In this document: positions 17,531 to 26,794 of the stretch, one piece after another | Numbering within the stretch: position 1 is the first letter of the stretch | Layout: every line of letters begins with the position of its first letter | Origin: Treponema sp. C6A8 | GTDB taxonomy: Bacteria > Spirochaetota > Spirochaetia > Treponematales > Treponemataceae | Length of the DNA stretch: 64,000 nucleotides | Reading direction: 5' to 3' | Assembly (NCBI RefSeq): GCF_000619925.1 | Contig: NZ_JHVB01000009.1 | Coordinates: 62,001 to 126,000 of the forward strand | Notes under the pieces: model-generated | What the model saw: only the letters and a program-made list of their open reading frames with translations | Told to the model about the DNA's origin: nothing | The model's database searches: none | Made by a program: the position numbers and the translations under genes

Positions 17531-18459
17531 TATTTTTTACCTCCGTTATAGATTTTTGGAGTACGTTCCTGAGTAATCTTGTTTATGAAGAGAGCAAGAA
17601 TAATTGTGATGATGAACATTCCAATTGAAATTGCAGCGGCATAAGAGTAGTCGTTACGTCCCTGGAAGGCAATGTTGTACATGTAAACTGCAGTTGTTCG
17701 GATCTTGAAGTCCGGTTCACCGTGCATACCTGTAATAAGGAACGGAATATCAAACATCTGCATACCACCAACCATAGAAGTGATAAGGAGATAGAACATC
17801 ATTGGGCGCAGCATAGGAACTGTAATTTTCCAGGTGCACTGCCATTCGTTAGCACCGTCGATAACGGCGGATTCATACAATGAAGGAGAAATAGCAGTAA
17901 TAGCAGCCATCAAAAGAATCAATGTCTGTCCACACCACATCCACCACTGAATGAAGGCAACAATAAGACGAGAAGCTGGAACGCTACGGAAGAAGTTGAA
18001 TGCTTCAGTAACAAGTCCGAACTTCAAAAGAAGCTGATTTACAGGTCCAACAGGATAAGCGAACAAACTGCGGTAAAGAATAGCTACAGATGTTGCTGTC
18101 AAAAGGTTTGGCATATAGAACAATGCACGGAAAGCGTTCTTTCCACGCAGGTTTAATTTCGTATTTGTAAGCCATACTGCAAAAAGCAGGGCAAGGCCGA
18201 GCTGAGGAGCGAAGTTCAATCCCCAGATGATAAAGGTGTTTCCTACAGCACCCCAGAAGTATTTATCAGAAAACAGTTTAGCAAAATTAGCAAAACCAAT
18301 AATTTGAAAGTCTGATTTTAATCCTTTAAGGTTTCCAAAAGAAAGAAGGAAAGTATAAATTGTAGGCCAAAGATTAAAAATCAAAAATACAATTAGAAAT
18401 GGCAATGTAAACAGATAACCATAAACAGAAAGTCTTTTTTGTGTTCCCGAATTATTCAT
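17530..18459 (-). CDS. ABC sugar transporter permease, MalF/UgpA type
   Basis: A 309-residue inner-membrane permease with six or so hydrophobic helices. It has the EAA motif YESAVIDGANEWQCTWKITVPMLRP near residue 200. It partners the permease encoded immediately downstream and the binding lipoprotein upstream, forming a CUT1 oligosaccharide importer. GAGGAG precedes its ATG. Confidence 0.9.
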   Translation of the reverse strand: MNNSGTQKRLSVYGYLFTLPFLIVFLIFNLWPTIYTFLLSFGNLKGLKSDFQIIGFANFAKLFSDKYFWGAVGNTFIIWGLNFAPQLGLALLFAVWLTNTKLNLRGKNAFRALFYMPNLLTATSVAILYRSLFAYPVGPVNQLLLKFGLVTEAFNFFRSVPASRLIVAFIQWWMWCGQTLILLMAAITAISPSLYESAVIDGANEWQCTWKITVPMLRPMMFYLLITSMVGGMQMFDIPFLITGMHGEPDFKIRTTAVYMYNIAFQGRNDYSYAAAISIGMFIITIILALFINKITQERTPKIYNGGKK

Positions 18460-18481
18460 TTTTAATTCTCCTCATAAAAAA

Positions 18482-18534
18482 GGGGCGTTTCCGACTTTTG
18501 CCGTAAATACCGCATAATCATCAGAAAGCGCCCC
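18482..18534 (-). other. Intercistronic stem-loop after the binding-protein gene
   Basis: GGGGCG (18482-18487) pairs with CGCCCC (18529-18534), extended by TTTC/GAAA. It sits between the binding-protein gene and the permeases. Such stems commonly protect the upstream mRNA and give more binding protein than permease; that role is inferred. Confidence 0.6.
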
Positions 18535-18573
18535 AGTTTTACGGTGCTACTGCACTAACAGATTAAATTAGTA

Positions 18574-19863
18574 TTAGTATCCCATTGTTGAAGAAACCTG
18601 ATCTTTGAAATCTTTCAAAGCCTGTTCCTTTGTCTTTTCACCGTTTGCATAAGCAGCTGTTGCTTCTGTGAACAAAGCTTCAATCTGCTGGTCAGAACCC
18701 TGGATCAAGCTACCGTCGATACCTTTAGCCATTTCACAGAATTCAGCATAGTGGTTCTGTCCTGCAAGGTAAGGATCAGCGAATGTATCCTTAAGTTTGT
18801 TCTGAACGTTCAAGTTACCAACTGTATCACCAGATGCTTTTGCATATGATTCAAGGAATGCATCATCTGTAGCAAGGTATTTGATCATTTCTTTAGCAGC
18901 GTTAGGGTTCTTAGTTCCCTTATAAGCAGCGATCCAGGTACCACCCCAGTAGTAGTTAGCAGGACCAGCACACATTGCCCAGTCACCAGCTGTATCTGGA
19001 GCGTTCTGTTTAAGAACATAGTGAAGACCCCATGTTGGGAGGAGGTAGCTGAATACTTCGATTGGGTTACCTTTTTCGTCTTTCAAAGAACCTTTCATAC
19101 CAGCGAACCAACCTTCTGACCACTGTGCAACGCGGCCTTCCCAGTTGTTGTCGTGAAGGATCTTACACATATCCATGTATTTTTCCATAGCTGGGTCGAT
19201 AACCAATTTGTCATTTACAACCCATGGAGATTTGCGGGCACCTTTGTAAGGCATGAACATATCACCTGTTGATGATACGATATCACATTTTCCGTTAGAC
19301 TTGTCGCTCAAGAGCTTAGCTGTCTTAAGGAATGTATCCAGATCTTTTACGTATTCCTGTACTTTTGCTGGATCATCTGTTCCAAGATATTTTTTAGCAA
19401 GGCTTCTGCGGTAGAACAATGCACCAGGACATACCTGCCATGCCATACCGTATACGTGACCATTGTAAGAACCTATCTTCATTGGATAGTCAGCCATCTT
19501 TCCTTTAACTTCTGCGTAAACATCATCAAGTGGAAGAAGAAGGTCAGATTCAATGTACTTGCGTACGAATGCATTTTCCAAAGCGAAAACATCTGGAGTA
19601 CCAGAACCGCTCTGAAGAACTGGGTCAAGTTTGTTAGGGAACTGATCAGTTGGAGTCATTGAGTACTCAACTGTCATATCTGGGTGAGCTGGTTTGTAGA
19701 AATCATTAATCATTCCTTCCAATTCATCTGTAAATGACCATACAACCAATTTTTTGCTTGCATCCTTTCCGCCTGCTTTAGCGCCTTCTTTTTTTCCACC
19801 ACAGCTTGTAGAAAGCAAAGCAGCTGCACAAAGCAACGAACCTAAAACTACACTTTTTTTCAT
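18574..19863 (-). CDS. ABC sugar transporter substrate-binding lipoprotein
   Basis: A 429-residue family 1 solute-binding protein. The N terminus is a lipoprotein signal (hydrophobic stretch ending LLSTSC, Cys21) so it should be anchored outside the inner membrane. It is the first gene of the operon, has a strong AGGAGG site, and is preceded by two inverted LacI-type operator sites. With the two permeases it imports a xylo-oligosaccharide or related sugar; specificity is inferred from the downstream GH43 and xylB. Confidence 0.9.
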   Translation of the reverse strand: MKKSVVLGSLLCAAALLSTSCGGKKEGAKAGGKDASKKLVVWSFTDELEGMINDFYKPAHPDMTVEYSMTPTDQFPNKLDPVLQSGSGTPDVFALENAFVRKYIESDLLLPLDDVYAEVKGKMADYPMKIGSYNGHVYGMAWQVCPGALFYRRSLAKKYLGTDDPAKVQEYVKDLDTFLKTAKLLSDKSNGKCDIVSSTGDMFMPYKGARKSPWVVNDKLVIDPAMEKYMDMCKILHDNNWEGRVAQWSEGWFAGMKGSLKDEKGNPIEVFSYLLPTWGLHYVLKQNAPDTAGDWAMCAGPANYYWGGTWIAAYKGTKNPNAAKEMIKYLATDDAFLESYAKASGDTVGNLNVQNKLKDTFADPYLAGQNHYAEFCEMAKGIDGSLIQGSDQQIEALFTEATAAYANGEKTKEQALKDFKDQVSSTMGY

Positions 19864-19909
19864 AAATCCTCCTAAATCGATTAGAAAAAAGCTTTTTTGA
19901 TTATTTTCC

Positions 19910-19962
19910 TAGGTAACCGATTGCCTTTATCTTCTAAAAAAATATAGGCAATCGGTTACCTA
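19910..19962. promoter_or_regulatory. Paired inverted operators for the LacI-family repressor
   Basis: TAGGTAACCGATTGCC (19910-19925) and its exact reverse complement (19947-19962) flank a 21-bp spacer. Each arm is itself nearly symmetric about a central CG, as LacI-family sites are. The centres are 37 bp apart, about 3.5 helical turns. The likely promoter lies between or across the arms. The remaining 138 bp up to the next gene show nothing I can name. Confidence 0.75.
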
Positions 19963-20101
19963 TATTTCTAGATTAAATCCACCTCTAAAAATTGTCAAGG
20001 AAATTCTTAGCAAATTCTACAACGTTTTCGTAAAATTCGGGGATATAACAAAAATTTACACTTAAATAAGGCTTGCGGTCGCGCCTCCGCCCTTTTTAGT
20101 A

Positions 20102-20899
20102 TTAATTATTAGATTTCCAGGAATTTAAGAACTCAATCATAAACTGCTGAACATCGCTGAACCATTTTTTCTGGAAGCGGCAGGCTTCAACTCCAATATA
20201 GCGGAAATGCCAGCATTCCCAGCGGAAGCCGGTTACATCTTCATACCCCTGAGGAAAACTGAGGCTCCAGCCGTATTCTGCAGCGTGCTTGTAAACCCAC
20301 TGACCGCCCGGAGTCTTGTCAAAAGCGTCGTCTACCGGCGCAAAGTCCAAAGCCATGCCCAGCTGATGCTGACTTGTTCCTTCGCGGGCACTTTCACGTT
20401 CAGCTTCTTCAAGACCGTCCACGCTTACCCAATACTGAAAAAGATTTTTCTGATATTCGTAAGAGCGGTAAGTTGAACTTACAGTCAAAGTTACGCCGTC
20501 ATTTTTTGCAGCCTGTCCAAGCTTTTCAAGGGCAGCAAAGGCTTCCGGGCGCAGACTCAGATTATTTTTGTTGATTTCGTAATAGGGATTTTTTTCAAGA
20601 TGAATAAGTCCTTTTGGAACGTAGTCGGCACCAACATAATGCTTTTTATCAATAAGATAGAAAGGACTTAAATCTGATGAAGAACATTCTTTTTCTGAGT
20701 CCAGAACCTTGTATAAATCTGCAAGGAATTCTTCTGCATCTCCGTTGGGAATTGCATCCTTGCATTTCTGACTCATGCCGGCAAGAACCCGGTTTAATTT
20801 TTCTATATCCGGGTTAGAATCCTTTTTTACAATTGATTTAGCACAGGCATTTCCAAACAATAAAGAAGTTAAAATCAAAGCGACAGTCAGTTTTTTCAT
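20102..20899 (-). CDS. D-alanyl-D-alanine carboxypeptidase, VanY family
   Basis: A 265-residue exported zinc peptidase trimming the terminal D-Ala of peptidoglycan stems. The zinc site SQHQLGMALDF and the later WECWHFRY carry the expected His, Asp, Glu and His residues; SSTYRSYEYQ is the substrate-side motif. The N terminus is a signal sequence ending LLFGNAC, which could be a loose spirochaetal lipobox. Its ATG overlaps the end of the aminopeptidase gene by four bases, so the two are cotranslated. Confidence 0.88.
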   Translation of the reverse strand: MKKLTVALILTSLLFGNACAKSIVKKDSNPDIEKLNRVLAGMSQKCKDAIPNGDAEEFLADLYKVLDSEKECSSSDLSPFYLIDKKHYVGADYVPKGLIHLEKNPYYEINKNNLSLRPEAFAALEKLGQAAKNDGVTLTVSSTYRSYEYQKNLFQYWVSVDGLEEAERESAREGTSQHQLGMALDFAPVDDAFDKTPGGQWVYKHAAEYGWSLSFPQGYEDVTGFRWECWHFRYIGVEACRFQKKWFSDVQQFMIEFLNSWKSNN

Positions 20900-22026
20900 A
20901 ATACAATAGCTCCAGTTTCCAGAATTGTTTTTTGAGTTCCATCTTTATAGATCAAAGTAATTGTAGGATTTCTCACAACTCCGTCAAGATGAATAAGAGA
21001 TGAAGCGTCATTATCATAATTTTCGCCGATTGCAAAGTGACAGGTATGGAAGGCTTTTTCATCTTCCAGCATATTTCCCGTAATGCGGGCAGCAGGATTC
21101 AAGCCGATTCCAAGTTCACCGATATTGCGGGCATTCTTTTTATAGATTACGCCCTGCCCTGCCTTCAGTTTTCCTTCCTTTTCCATCTGCAAGGCACGAT
21201 TTTCTGCCTCTGTGATTGTTTTAACAAGACGTTCTGCCTCGGCGCCGCCTGTAATTTCCTTTACATAACCGCCGTCAACCTTACAGGTAATAGGAGTTTC
21301 AAGAATCGAATCTCCGTCACTGAAGGTCATGGAACCGTCGTAAACAATAACGCCCTGACAGCCTGAACTTGTCATCTGAGGCTCAAATTCATTTTTTCCA
21401 ACCAGAGGACTGATAAATACTTCACCAGCCGGGATATTTCCGCCGCTTCCAGGCTTTGTAAAATCACCATCATCAAACATAAGGGCACGGCCTTCAACAG
21501 GAACCATTAAATCAGTTCCGCCCGGAGCAGTAACGTGTACAGTCACAGCCCCCTTAAAAAGGCCTTCCAGTTTTTTACAGCGGGCGCGAAGCTCTCCGTA
21601 ATCAATATTTGCAGTGCGCTCCATCATGTCCACGGTAATTCCAGGAGTCCATACACCACGCATAGTCTTTTGGCCGTCCAGAAGGAAGTCAAAAATATGA
21701 GAATATTCCTGTCCGTCTTCAGTTTTGTAAGGCTTGGCAGTTGCTTCCGGGTCTTTTCCAAGCTTAATTCCCGAAATTGAAAAGCAGACATCAGGATTTG
21801 CTGCAATTGCCGCAAGTACTTCTTTGTTTGCATTGTCAAAGCTTGTTTTTTCACGCTGATAAATAAGGGAAGTCTGGGCACCGCAAGCCTCAGAAGCCTC
21901 ATAAAAGTTCTGGGCAATTTCCGAAGTAGACGGATTTGCAATAATAAGAACACGCTCGTCTTTTTTTATTTTGCAGACATCCTCACAGACAACCGCATAA
22001 GGATTTCTTTCTTTTTTATTAAACAT
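20896..22026 (-). CDS. Aminopeptidase-like protein (M29 / leucyl aminopeptidase-like)
   Basis: A 376-residue cytoplasmic protein. The C-terminal third has the conserved pattern ELGIGLNPAARITGNMLEDEK ... HFAIGENYD ... HLDGVVRNPTITL, typical of M29-like metallo-aminopeptidases and related dioxygenase-fold proteins, with Glu and His residues for a metal site. It probably trims N-terminal residues from peptides. It is coupled to the VanY peptidase gene by a 4-bp overlap and lies 11 bp after rsmG. Which of the related activities it has is not certain. Confidence 0.7.
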   Translation of the reverse strand: MFNKKERNPYAVVCEDVCKIKKDERVLIIANPSTSEIAQNFYEASEACGAQTSLIYQREKTSFDNANKEVLAAIAANPDVCFSISGIKLGKDPEATAKPYKTEDGQEYSHIFDFLLDGQKTMRGVWTPGITVDMMERTANIDYGELRARCKKLEGLFKGAVTVHVTAPGGTDLMVPVEGRALMFDDGDFTKPGSGGNIPAGEVFISPLVGKNEFEPQMTSSGCQGVIVYDGSMTFSDGDSILETPITCKVDGGYVKEITGGAEAERLVKTITEAENRALQMEKEGKLKAGQGVIYKKNARNIGELGIGLNPAARITGNMLEDEKAFHTCHFAIGENYDNDASSLIHLDGVVRNPTITLIYKDGTQKTILETGAIVL

Positions 22027-22037
22027 ATTTCCCCCGC

Positions 22038-22766
22038 TTACACAAGCACAAGATTTCTTTCGCTGTCTTCAAGTCCCGGAACGTGCAGCTGGATAACCTT
22101 ATATTCCGGCACCAGTTTTTTAATTCCTTCCATTTCAGCCCTAATATTTTCCATTTTTGCCTTGTAGGCCGCAAGAATACCACCGTCCTTACGAAGTCTC
22201 AGCAGTTTTTTTGTCATTTTCAAATCAAGCGGACGGAAGGCGCGGAAAGTTACCAGGTCAAAGCTCTTCTGAGGAACAAATTCTGCCTGCTCTTCAAGAA
22301 CAGTAACATTAGAAAGCCCCAGAAGCGACGCTGTTTTTTCAAGAAAGCCGCAGCGCTTGCTCATGCGTTCAACAAGGGTAAAAGAATATTGGGGAAAAGC
22401 TGCCGCCAGAGGAATGCCCGGAAGCCCGCCGCCAGAACCGATGTCGCCGACGGTAACTGCACCGCTGCCGTCAGACGAAGTTTCAGTACCGTTAACTACA
22501 CTCGCATCGCCGTCACCAACACTCGCAGCGCCGTTAACCGCCCCTTCAGCCCGCCCCTTCAAAAAATTCCGCACAGGAACATAAGCCGCCAGCGAATCCA
22601 GAATATGCCGCGTAACCAGCTCGTCGTGGTCACTCGTATTTGTAAGATTAAAAGCCGAATTACAAAGCGCAATTTCGGCGATGTATTTTTCCATTTTTTC
22701 AGCAAGGACAGGGATTTTTTCTTCTTCTATGCCAACTGCCTTTAAGCCGTCTTCCAAGAGTGCCAT
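22038..22766 (-). CDS. rsmG: 16S rRNA (guanine-527 N7)-methyltransferase RsmG with an insertion
   Basis: A 242-residue methyltransferase modifying G527 of 16S rRNA. The SAM-binding GDIGSGGGLPGIPLA near residue 107 and the LVERMSKRCGFLEK and VTFRAF stretches are typical. Between the helical N-terminal part and the SAM loop (about residues 71-104) there is a low-complexity insert rich in Gly, Ala, Ser, Val and Asp that normal RsmG lacks. The ATG overlaps the upstream stop by one base (TAATG). Confidence 0.9.
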   Translation of the reverse strand: MALLEDGLKAVGIEEEKIPVLAEKMEKYIAEIALCNSAFNLTNTSDHDELVTRHILDSLAAYVPVRNFLKGRAEGAVNGAASVGDGDASVVNGTETSSDGSGAVTVGDIGSGGGLPGIPLAAAFPQYSFTLVERMSKRCGFLEKTASLLGLSNVTVLEEQAEFVPQKSFDLVTFRAFRPLDLKMTKKLLRLRKDGGILAAYKAKMENIRAEMEGIKKLVPEYKVIQLHVPGLEDSERNLVLV

Positions 22767-23812
22767 TATTTATCTCCGTCAATATCCAGAAGCAGATCCA
22801 CGTTCAGGCTTCCGTCAGAAGAATGAAGAGCCACAAGATTTCCTGTTTTTTCAGCCCTAAGACCCTTCATTTCTGCAAAACGATAAACAAAGGAATTCTG
22901 ATTTTCAAAATCCTGAACCACGCAAGGACGAACATCATAAGTTACGGCAGAACCGTTACCCCGGATTACCTTAAAAAGAATATAGAAGGTTTCGCTTCTG
23001 GCCTGATGATTTACGTAATAAGTGCGGTCGCCCGTAAGCATAAAAGTGCCGTCAGATTCCGAATCGCTGAAAAATGCCTTAGTAACAGAATCATTAATAT
23101 TGTAGCCGTTAATCTTAAAGCGAAGGATTTTCGGTTCCCGCTTTTTAAAAGTCTGGGCATCAAGCTGATAATTTGAAAGTTCCTGCTTTTCTTCAGGAGT
23201 CAGATTTTTCTGAGCCTCTTTAAGCTCTTCAAGGCTTGCAAGAATTTTTTCAAGGATTGAAAGGGTTGCCGCATCACCAGAGCCTGTTGCCCCGGAAATA
23301 TTTTTTACCCCCGCAAGAGAAGAAAGATTTCCGAAAAGTCCCGAATCATAAAGGGAAGAAATATCTCCGGCAGTCAAAAGCTCTTTTTTCAAAGCAGTCG
23401 CAAGATTTGTCTTTGCTTCCACCTCTGATTTTGCAGCCGAAGCCGTACTTTCACTTGTCCCAGTCTCGCCCGAAGAAGAATTTTTCTGCGACGCCGCAGG
23501 ACTCTGAAAACTTGGAATATAAAAGCTGCCGCTTCCGTTTGGATTTACAGGAGTAGCAGGCATTGAAATACTTGGAGTGGTGACTGTAGTTGAAACCGAC
23601 GGCATGGAAGGCCTTCGCGGCATGTCAGGCATAGGCGGCATTTGAAGGCCGGAAGATGCGCCAGTCTCCCCTGCCGGGCCGGAAACGGCACTGCCAGACT
23701 GGGAGTTTGCACTGCTACCACGGGAACTTGCACTGTCCCCCGCCTGAGAAAAAGCTGCAAAAACTGTAAACAAAACGGCAAAAACCGCTGCAATCCGCTT
23801 ACATGCTCGCAA
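22766..23812 (-). CDS. Exported Ser/Pro-rich protein of unknown function
   Basis: A 348-residue protein with a cleavable signal peptide (RIAAVFAVLFTVFAAFSQA). A low-complexity region rich in Ser, Gly, Ala and Pro follows to about residue 125, with a PMPDMPRRPSMP stretch, then a short helical part and a beta-rich C-terminal domain. I do not recognise a family. The start is the TTG at 23812, because GGAGG lies six bases upstream inside the end of the preceding gene; the longer reading from another TTG at 23833 has no such site. Probably periplasmic. Confidence 0.7.
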   Translation of the reverse strand: MRACKRIAAVFAVLFTVFAAFSQAGDSASSRGSSANSQSGSAVSGPAGETGASSGLQMPPMPDMPRRPSMPSVSTTVTTPSISMPATPVNPNGSGSFYIPSFQSPAASQKNSSSGETGTSESTASAAKSEVEAKTNLATALKKELLTAGDISSLYDSGLFGNLSSLAGVKNISGATGSGDAATLSILEKILASLEELKEAQKNLTPEEKQELSNYQLDAQTFKKREPKILRFKINGYNINDSVTKAFFSDSESDGTFMLTGDRTYYVNHQARSETFYILFKVIRGNGSAVTYDVRPCVVQDFENQNSFVYRFAEMKGLRAEKTGNLVALHSSDGSLNVDLLLDIDGDK

Positions 23813-24611
23813 GACTTTCCTCCACCACTTCAAGCCGCTGAGTCAAAGAGGCAATTGTCTTTTCCAGACGCGACTTTTCCTTTTCAAGGCGGGATTTTTT
23901 ATCATCAGTCTTAACCTGACCAGCCTTCTGCTTCATAAGCTCACGAACCGTTGCCGGGCTCTTTCCGCCGTCCAGGAAGTCTTTTTCAATTTCCGCGCGT
24001 GCGTCAGCCTTTTTCACAGAGGCAACAGTCTTCATATTTTCAAAACCGATAGCCGGGTTCACAGGCACAGCGCCCACCTTACGGATATCTTTTTCCGCAT
24101 TGCGGGGCAGACAGAGAACTCGGTCGATATAATCTTCATAGCGAATATCAGCTTCCTTACAAAGTTCCCAGGCCCGGCTGAGTTTTTTGCCAAACTCTTG
24201 CATGAGCTGACCGTTTTTTGCAAGGTAGTTAGTCTTAATGTCTTCAGTAAGTTCCTTAAGTTCAGGATTATTTTCCCAGCCAAGCGAATAATAGCCCTTA
24301 TCCTCAGCAATCTTCAAAAGCTCTCCAAAACGAGCCCAGAATTCCTGAGTGTGCACCTTTGAATTGCAGACATAAGCCGGATCCTCTTCCAGCTTGCGCT
24401 CAGTAATCAGGTGGTGAGTATATTCATGCACCGCAGTATAAACCAGCATGTTGTCCGATTTGAAATTCAAATTGTGCAAAAAAATCTCGTGGGTATCAGG
24501 CTTATAAAAACCGTTCACCCTCTTACTTTCTTTTCCAGTCTGAATCACGCTGAATTCAATCTGAGTTTCTGCAATATCTAAAAGTATATCCTTAATTTTC
24601 TGATTATCCAT
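23799..24611 (-). CDS. Putative zinc metallopeptidase with C-terminal coiled coil
   Basis: A 270-residue protein with an HExxH zinc motif (HEYTHH, residues 62-67), in the SprT-like or anti-restriction-like group of short metallopeptidases. The last 40 residues are strongly charged heptads (KSRLEKEKSRLEKTIASLTQRLEVVEE), a predicted coiled coil. No signal peptide. AGGAAG precedes the ATG. It overlaps the next gene by 14 bases and lies 8 bp after rsmE. Substrate unknown. Confidence 0.65.
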   Translation of the reverse strand: MDNQKIKDILLDIAETQIEFSVIQTGKESKRVNGFYKPDTHEIFLHNLNFKSDNMLVYTAVHEYTHHLITERKLEEDPAYVCNSKVHTQEFWARFGELLKIAEDKGYYSLGWENNPELKELTEDIKTNYLAKNGQLMQEFGKKLSRAWELCKEADIRYEDYIDRVLCLPRNAEKDIRKVGAVPVNPAIGFENMKTVASVKKADARAEIEKDFLDGGKSPATVRELMKQKAGQVKTDDKKSRLEKEKSRLEKTIASLTQRLEVVEESLASM

Positions 24612-24619
24612 AATTCTTC

Positions 24620-25387
24620 CTATATTATACCAAGTTGAGACAAAATAATCGAACCTGCCACAGTGGCAGCCGTCTCAGTTCGTAAAATGCGCTCTCCCAT
24701 TCCGCACAAGGTAAAGCCTTTTTCTTCCAAAAAGTCACGTTCCCTGTCCGTCCATCCGCGCTCGCTTCCTATGGCCGCCACTACAAAAGGATGAGATTCC
24801 GCACCCTCCATCAATTGCCCAAGGCTACAGACAGGTCGTCGGTTATCAAGGGCAGCCAGTAAAGGAGAAGGCTGGTCGGGTGCGGAACGGTCTTCTTCCA
24901 AAATTTTTGCCACGCATTCGTCCAGTGACTTATGCAAGAATAATTCCGGCACGTGAGTGCTTCCCGCCTGAACAGTGCCGTCCAAAAGCATTTTGTAGGC
25001 TGCACCCTTTTCTACCAGAGTCGACTGCATGTAGGATTTCTCACCAAGTTCAGTCCCGGTAAGGTGAACTTCGCATACGCCAAGCCCCGCAATATCACGT
25101 AAAAGTCTTTTGAGCTGAATAGGACGCGGAAATCCGATAATCATCTTAAGCTTTGTAAGAGGCTTTCCGTCAGCTTCAGGCTTAAAGTCAAAGAAAAGTC
25201 TGCCGCCTTCCTTAAAACTGCCTTCAATTTTTATAATGGTCGCAGTTCCGGCCTGGCCGCCAATTATTCCCGCAGTAAAAGTTTCACCTTCCTTTTTATG
25301 AAGGATTTTTACGATATGTTCGCCCCTCTCATCACGCAAATCAAGAGGCCTGGAAATTTCATCTTCGTTAAATAAACAGATATTCAT
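24620..25387 (-). CDS. rsmE: 16S rRNA (uracil-1498 N3)-methyltransferase RsmE
   Basis: A 255-residue SPOUT-class methyltransferase. An N-terminal PUA-like domain (about residues 1-70) precedes the knotted SAM-binding fold with AAIGSERGWTDRERDFLEEKG near residue 205 and LGERILRTETA-type ending, here GERILRTETAATVAGS. It methylates U1498 of 16S rRNA. It follows the TPR gene by 26 bp. Confidence 0.9.
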   Translation of the reverse strand: MNICLFNEDEISRPLDLRDERGEHIVKILHKKEGETFTAGIIGGQAGTATIIKIEGSFKEGGRLFFDFKPEADGKPLTKLKMIIGFPRPIQLKRLLRDIAGLGVCEVHLTGTELGEKSYMQSTLVEKGAAYKMLLDGTVQAGSTHVPELFLHKSLDECVAKILEEDRSAPDQPSPLLAALDNRRPVCSLGQLMEGAESHPFVVAAIGSERGWTDRERDFLEEKGFTLCGMGERILRTETAATVAGSIILSQLGII

Positions 25388-25413
25388 TAAAAAATCCCGG
25401 CGTCTGGCCAGCC

Positions 25414-26766
25414 TTAGATAATACTGATTTTCAAAAGCATTTTAGAAAGCTGCTCTTTTTCAATCAAATCAATAGGGCGGCCTTCAATAAATTTATGGGC
25501 GCTTTCAGAAAAAGATCCAAGGGTTACGCAGATGGCCTTATCACATTTATCATCGCGCATTTTTCCATGGCATTCGCGGACAGAAATATCGCTCAATGCA
25601 GACTGGGTGCGGTAAAAACGGAAAAGCTGTTTTGCAGACCACTTCGGATGTTCAATTTCGCAGACAATATCAACACAGTCAGTTCCGACATTCTGGTCAC
25701 CAACCTTAACAAAAGCATCCTTGTAAAAGCTGGAAATGAATTTACGGCAAAGAGCAATAAACTCACTTGTTCCCGCCATCATGTAAACCTGAAGGTTCTT
25801 GTTCTGATTAAGCTCAGAATAGCGGGCAATAAGGGCTTCAACATCCTTGTAATTTGCCTTAAGAGTCTGAATCTGCTTGAGCATTACAAGGGCCTGAGGA
25901 ATGTTGTTCATTGCAATATAAGTAAGGGCTGCGCGGTACTTAATCTGAATCATAATTGCGTCAGGAACACTAGGAAGCTTGAGGGCAATTTCGTAATCGT
26001 GAATTGCAGAAGCATAATCCTTTACTTTTTCGTGCATCTTTCCCGCTTCAAGACAAGACTGAGGTCCAAAAAGCGGATCAGGACGAAGATGAATAAATAC
26101 CTTAAGGGCCTTTTCTCCCATGCCGCATTCCAGCATTGCAAGCGCCATATTGTAAAGGATTTCCTTGTTGTCAGGAGTTTCTTCAAGGGCAGCCTTCAAA
26201 AACGGAAGACATTCGCGGTATTTCTGCAATTTAAATAAACTGAAGCCAAGCAGCTGATTTGCTTCACTGCTTTCCGGGCGGAGAGTTTTTACCTTTTTAA
26301 GGCAGACAATGGCCTTATCATAAATTTCCTTCTGATAAAGAGCCTTTCCCAAATAAAGGTTTGCTTCATAAGATTCCGGATTTTTCTTTACGGCAAGAAT
26401 GAGGACGCTCAAAGCATCATCTATCTTTCCAAGATTATAGGCTGCAATTCCGGTTTTAAGTCCTGCTTCTGCAGCATTAATATCAATATGTGAAGTAGAA
26501 AGATCCAGCAGGGTTTTATAAACCGCATAGCCCTTTTCCCAGTTTTTGTCAGAAAAATAAATATTTCCAAGTTCGCGGAGTGCTGTTATATCATGCGGGT
26601 TATGAGAAAGCTTTTTCTGAGCTTCCTTAATAATCGCTGCCTTACCTTTTTTTTGAATTCTGCCGGAAACATCCTTTTTCGTATCTTTTTTCAGGCTGGA
26701 AACAGCCATAATAAGACCAACTAAAAGAGCAGCAAAAATTACAATTAACAAAAAAGCTATAAGCAT
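25414..26766 (-). CDS. Membrane-anchored TPR protein with restriction-endonuclease-like C terminus
   Basis: A 450-residue protein. Residues 1-22 form one transmembrane helix, then a charged linker, then about eight TPR repeats (around residues 55-330), so it should scaffold protein contacts at the membrane. The last 100 residues end DKAICVTLGSFSESAHKF and RPIDLIEKEQLSKML, the pattern of the Mrr-type restriction-endonuclease fold tail, but the central QAK-like catalytic strand is replaced (VDIVCEIEHPKW). If correct the domain is probably inactive. Function unknown. Confidence 0.6.
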   Translation of the reverse strand: MLIAFLLIVIFAALLVGLIMAVSSLKKDTKKDVSGRIQKKGKAAIIKEAQKKLSHNPHDITALRELGNIYFSDKNWEKGYAVYKTLLDLSTSHIDINAAEAGLKTGIAAYNLGKIDDALSVLILAVKKNPESYEANLYLGKALYQKEIYDKAIVCLKKVKTLRPESSEANQLLGFSLFKLQKYRECLPFLKAALEETPDNKEILYNMALAMLECGMGEKALKVFIHLRPDPLFGPQSCLEAGKMHEKVKDYASAIHDYEIALKLPSVPDAIMIQIKYRAALTYIAMNNIPQALVMLKQIQTLKANYKDVEALIARYSELNQNKNLQVYMMAGTSEFIALCRKFISSFYKDAFVKVGDQNVGTDCVDIVCEIEHPKWSAKQLFRFYRTQSALSDISVRECHGKMRDDKCDKAICVTLGSFSESAHKFIEGRPIDLIEKEQLSKMLLKISII

Positions 26767-26794
26767 TATATATAACAGACTCCCCTTAGAAAAT

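Noticed and set aside
20067-20100. GC-rich GGC...GCC palindrome after the VanY gene as a terminator
   Set aside because: The possible stem is only 3 bp outside and 3 bp inside; too weak to call.
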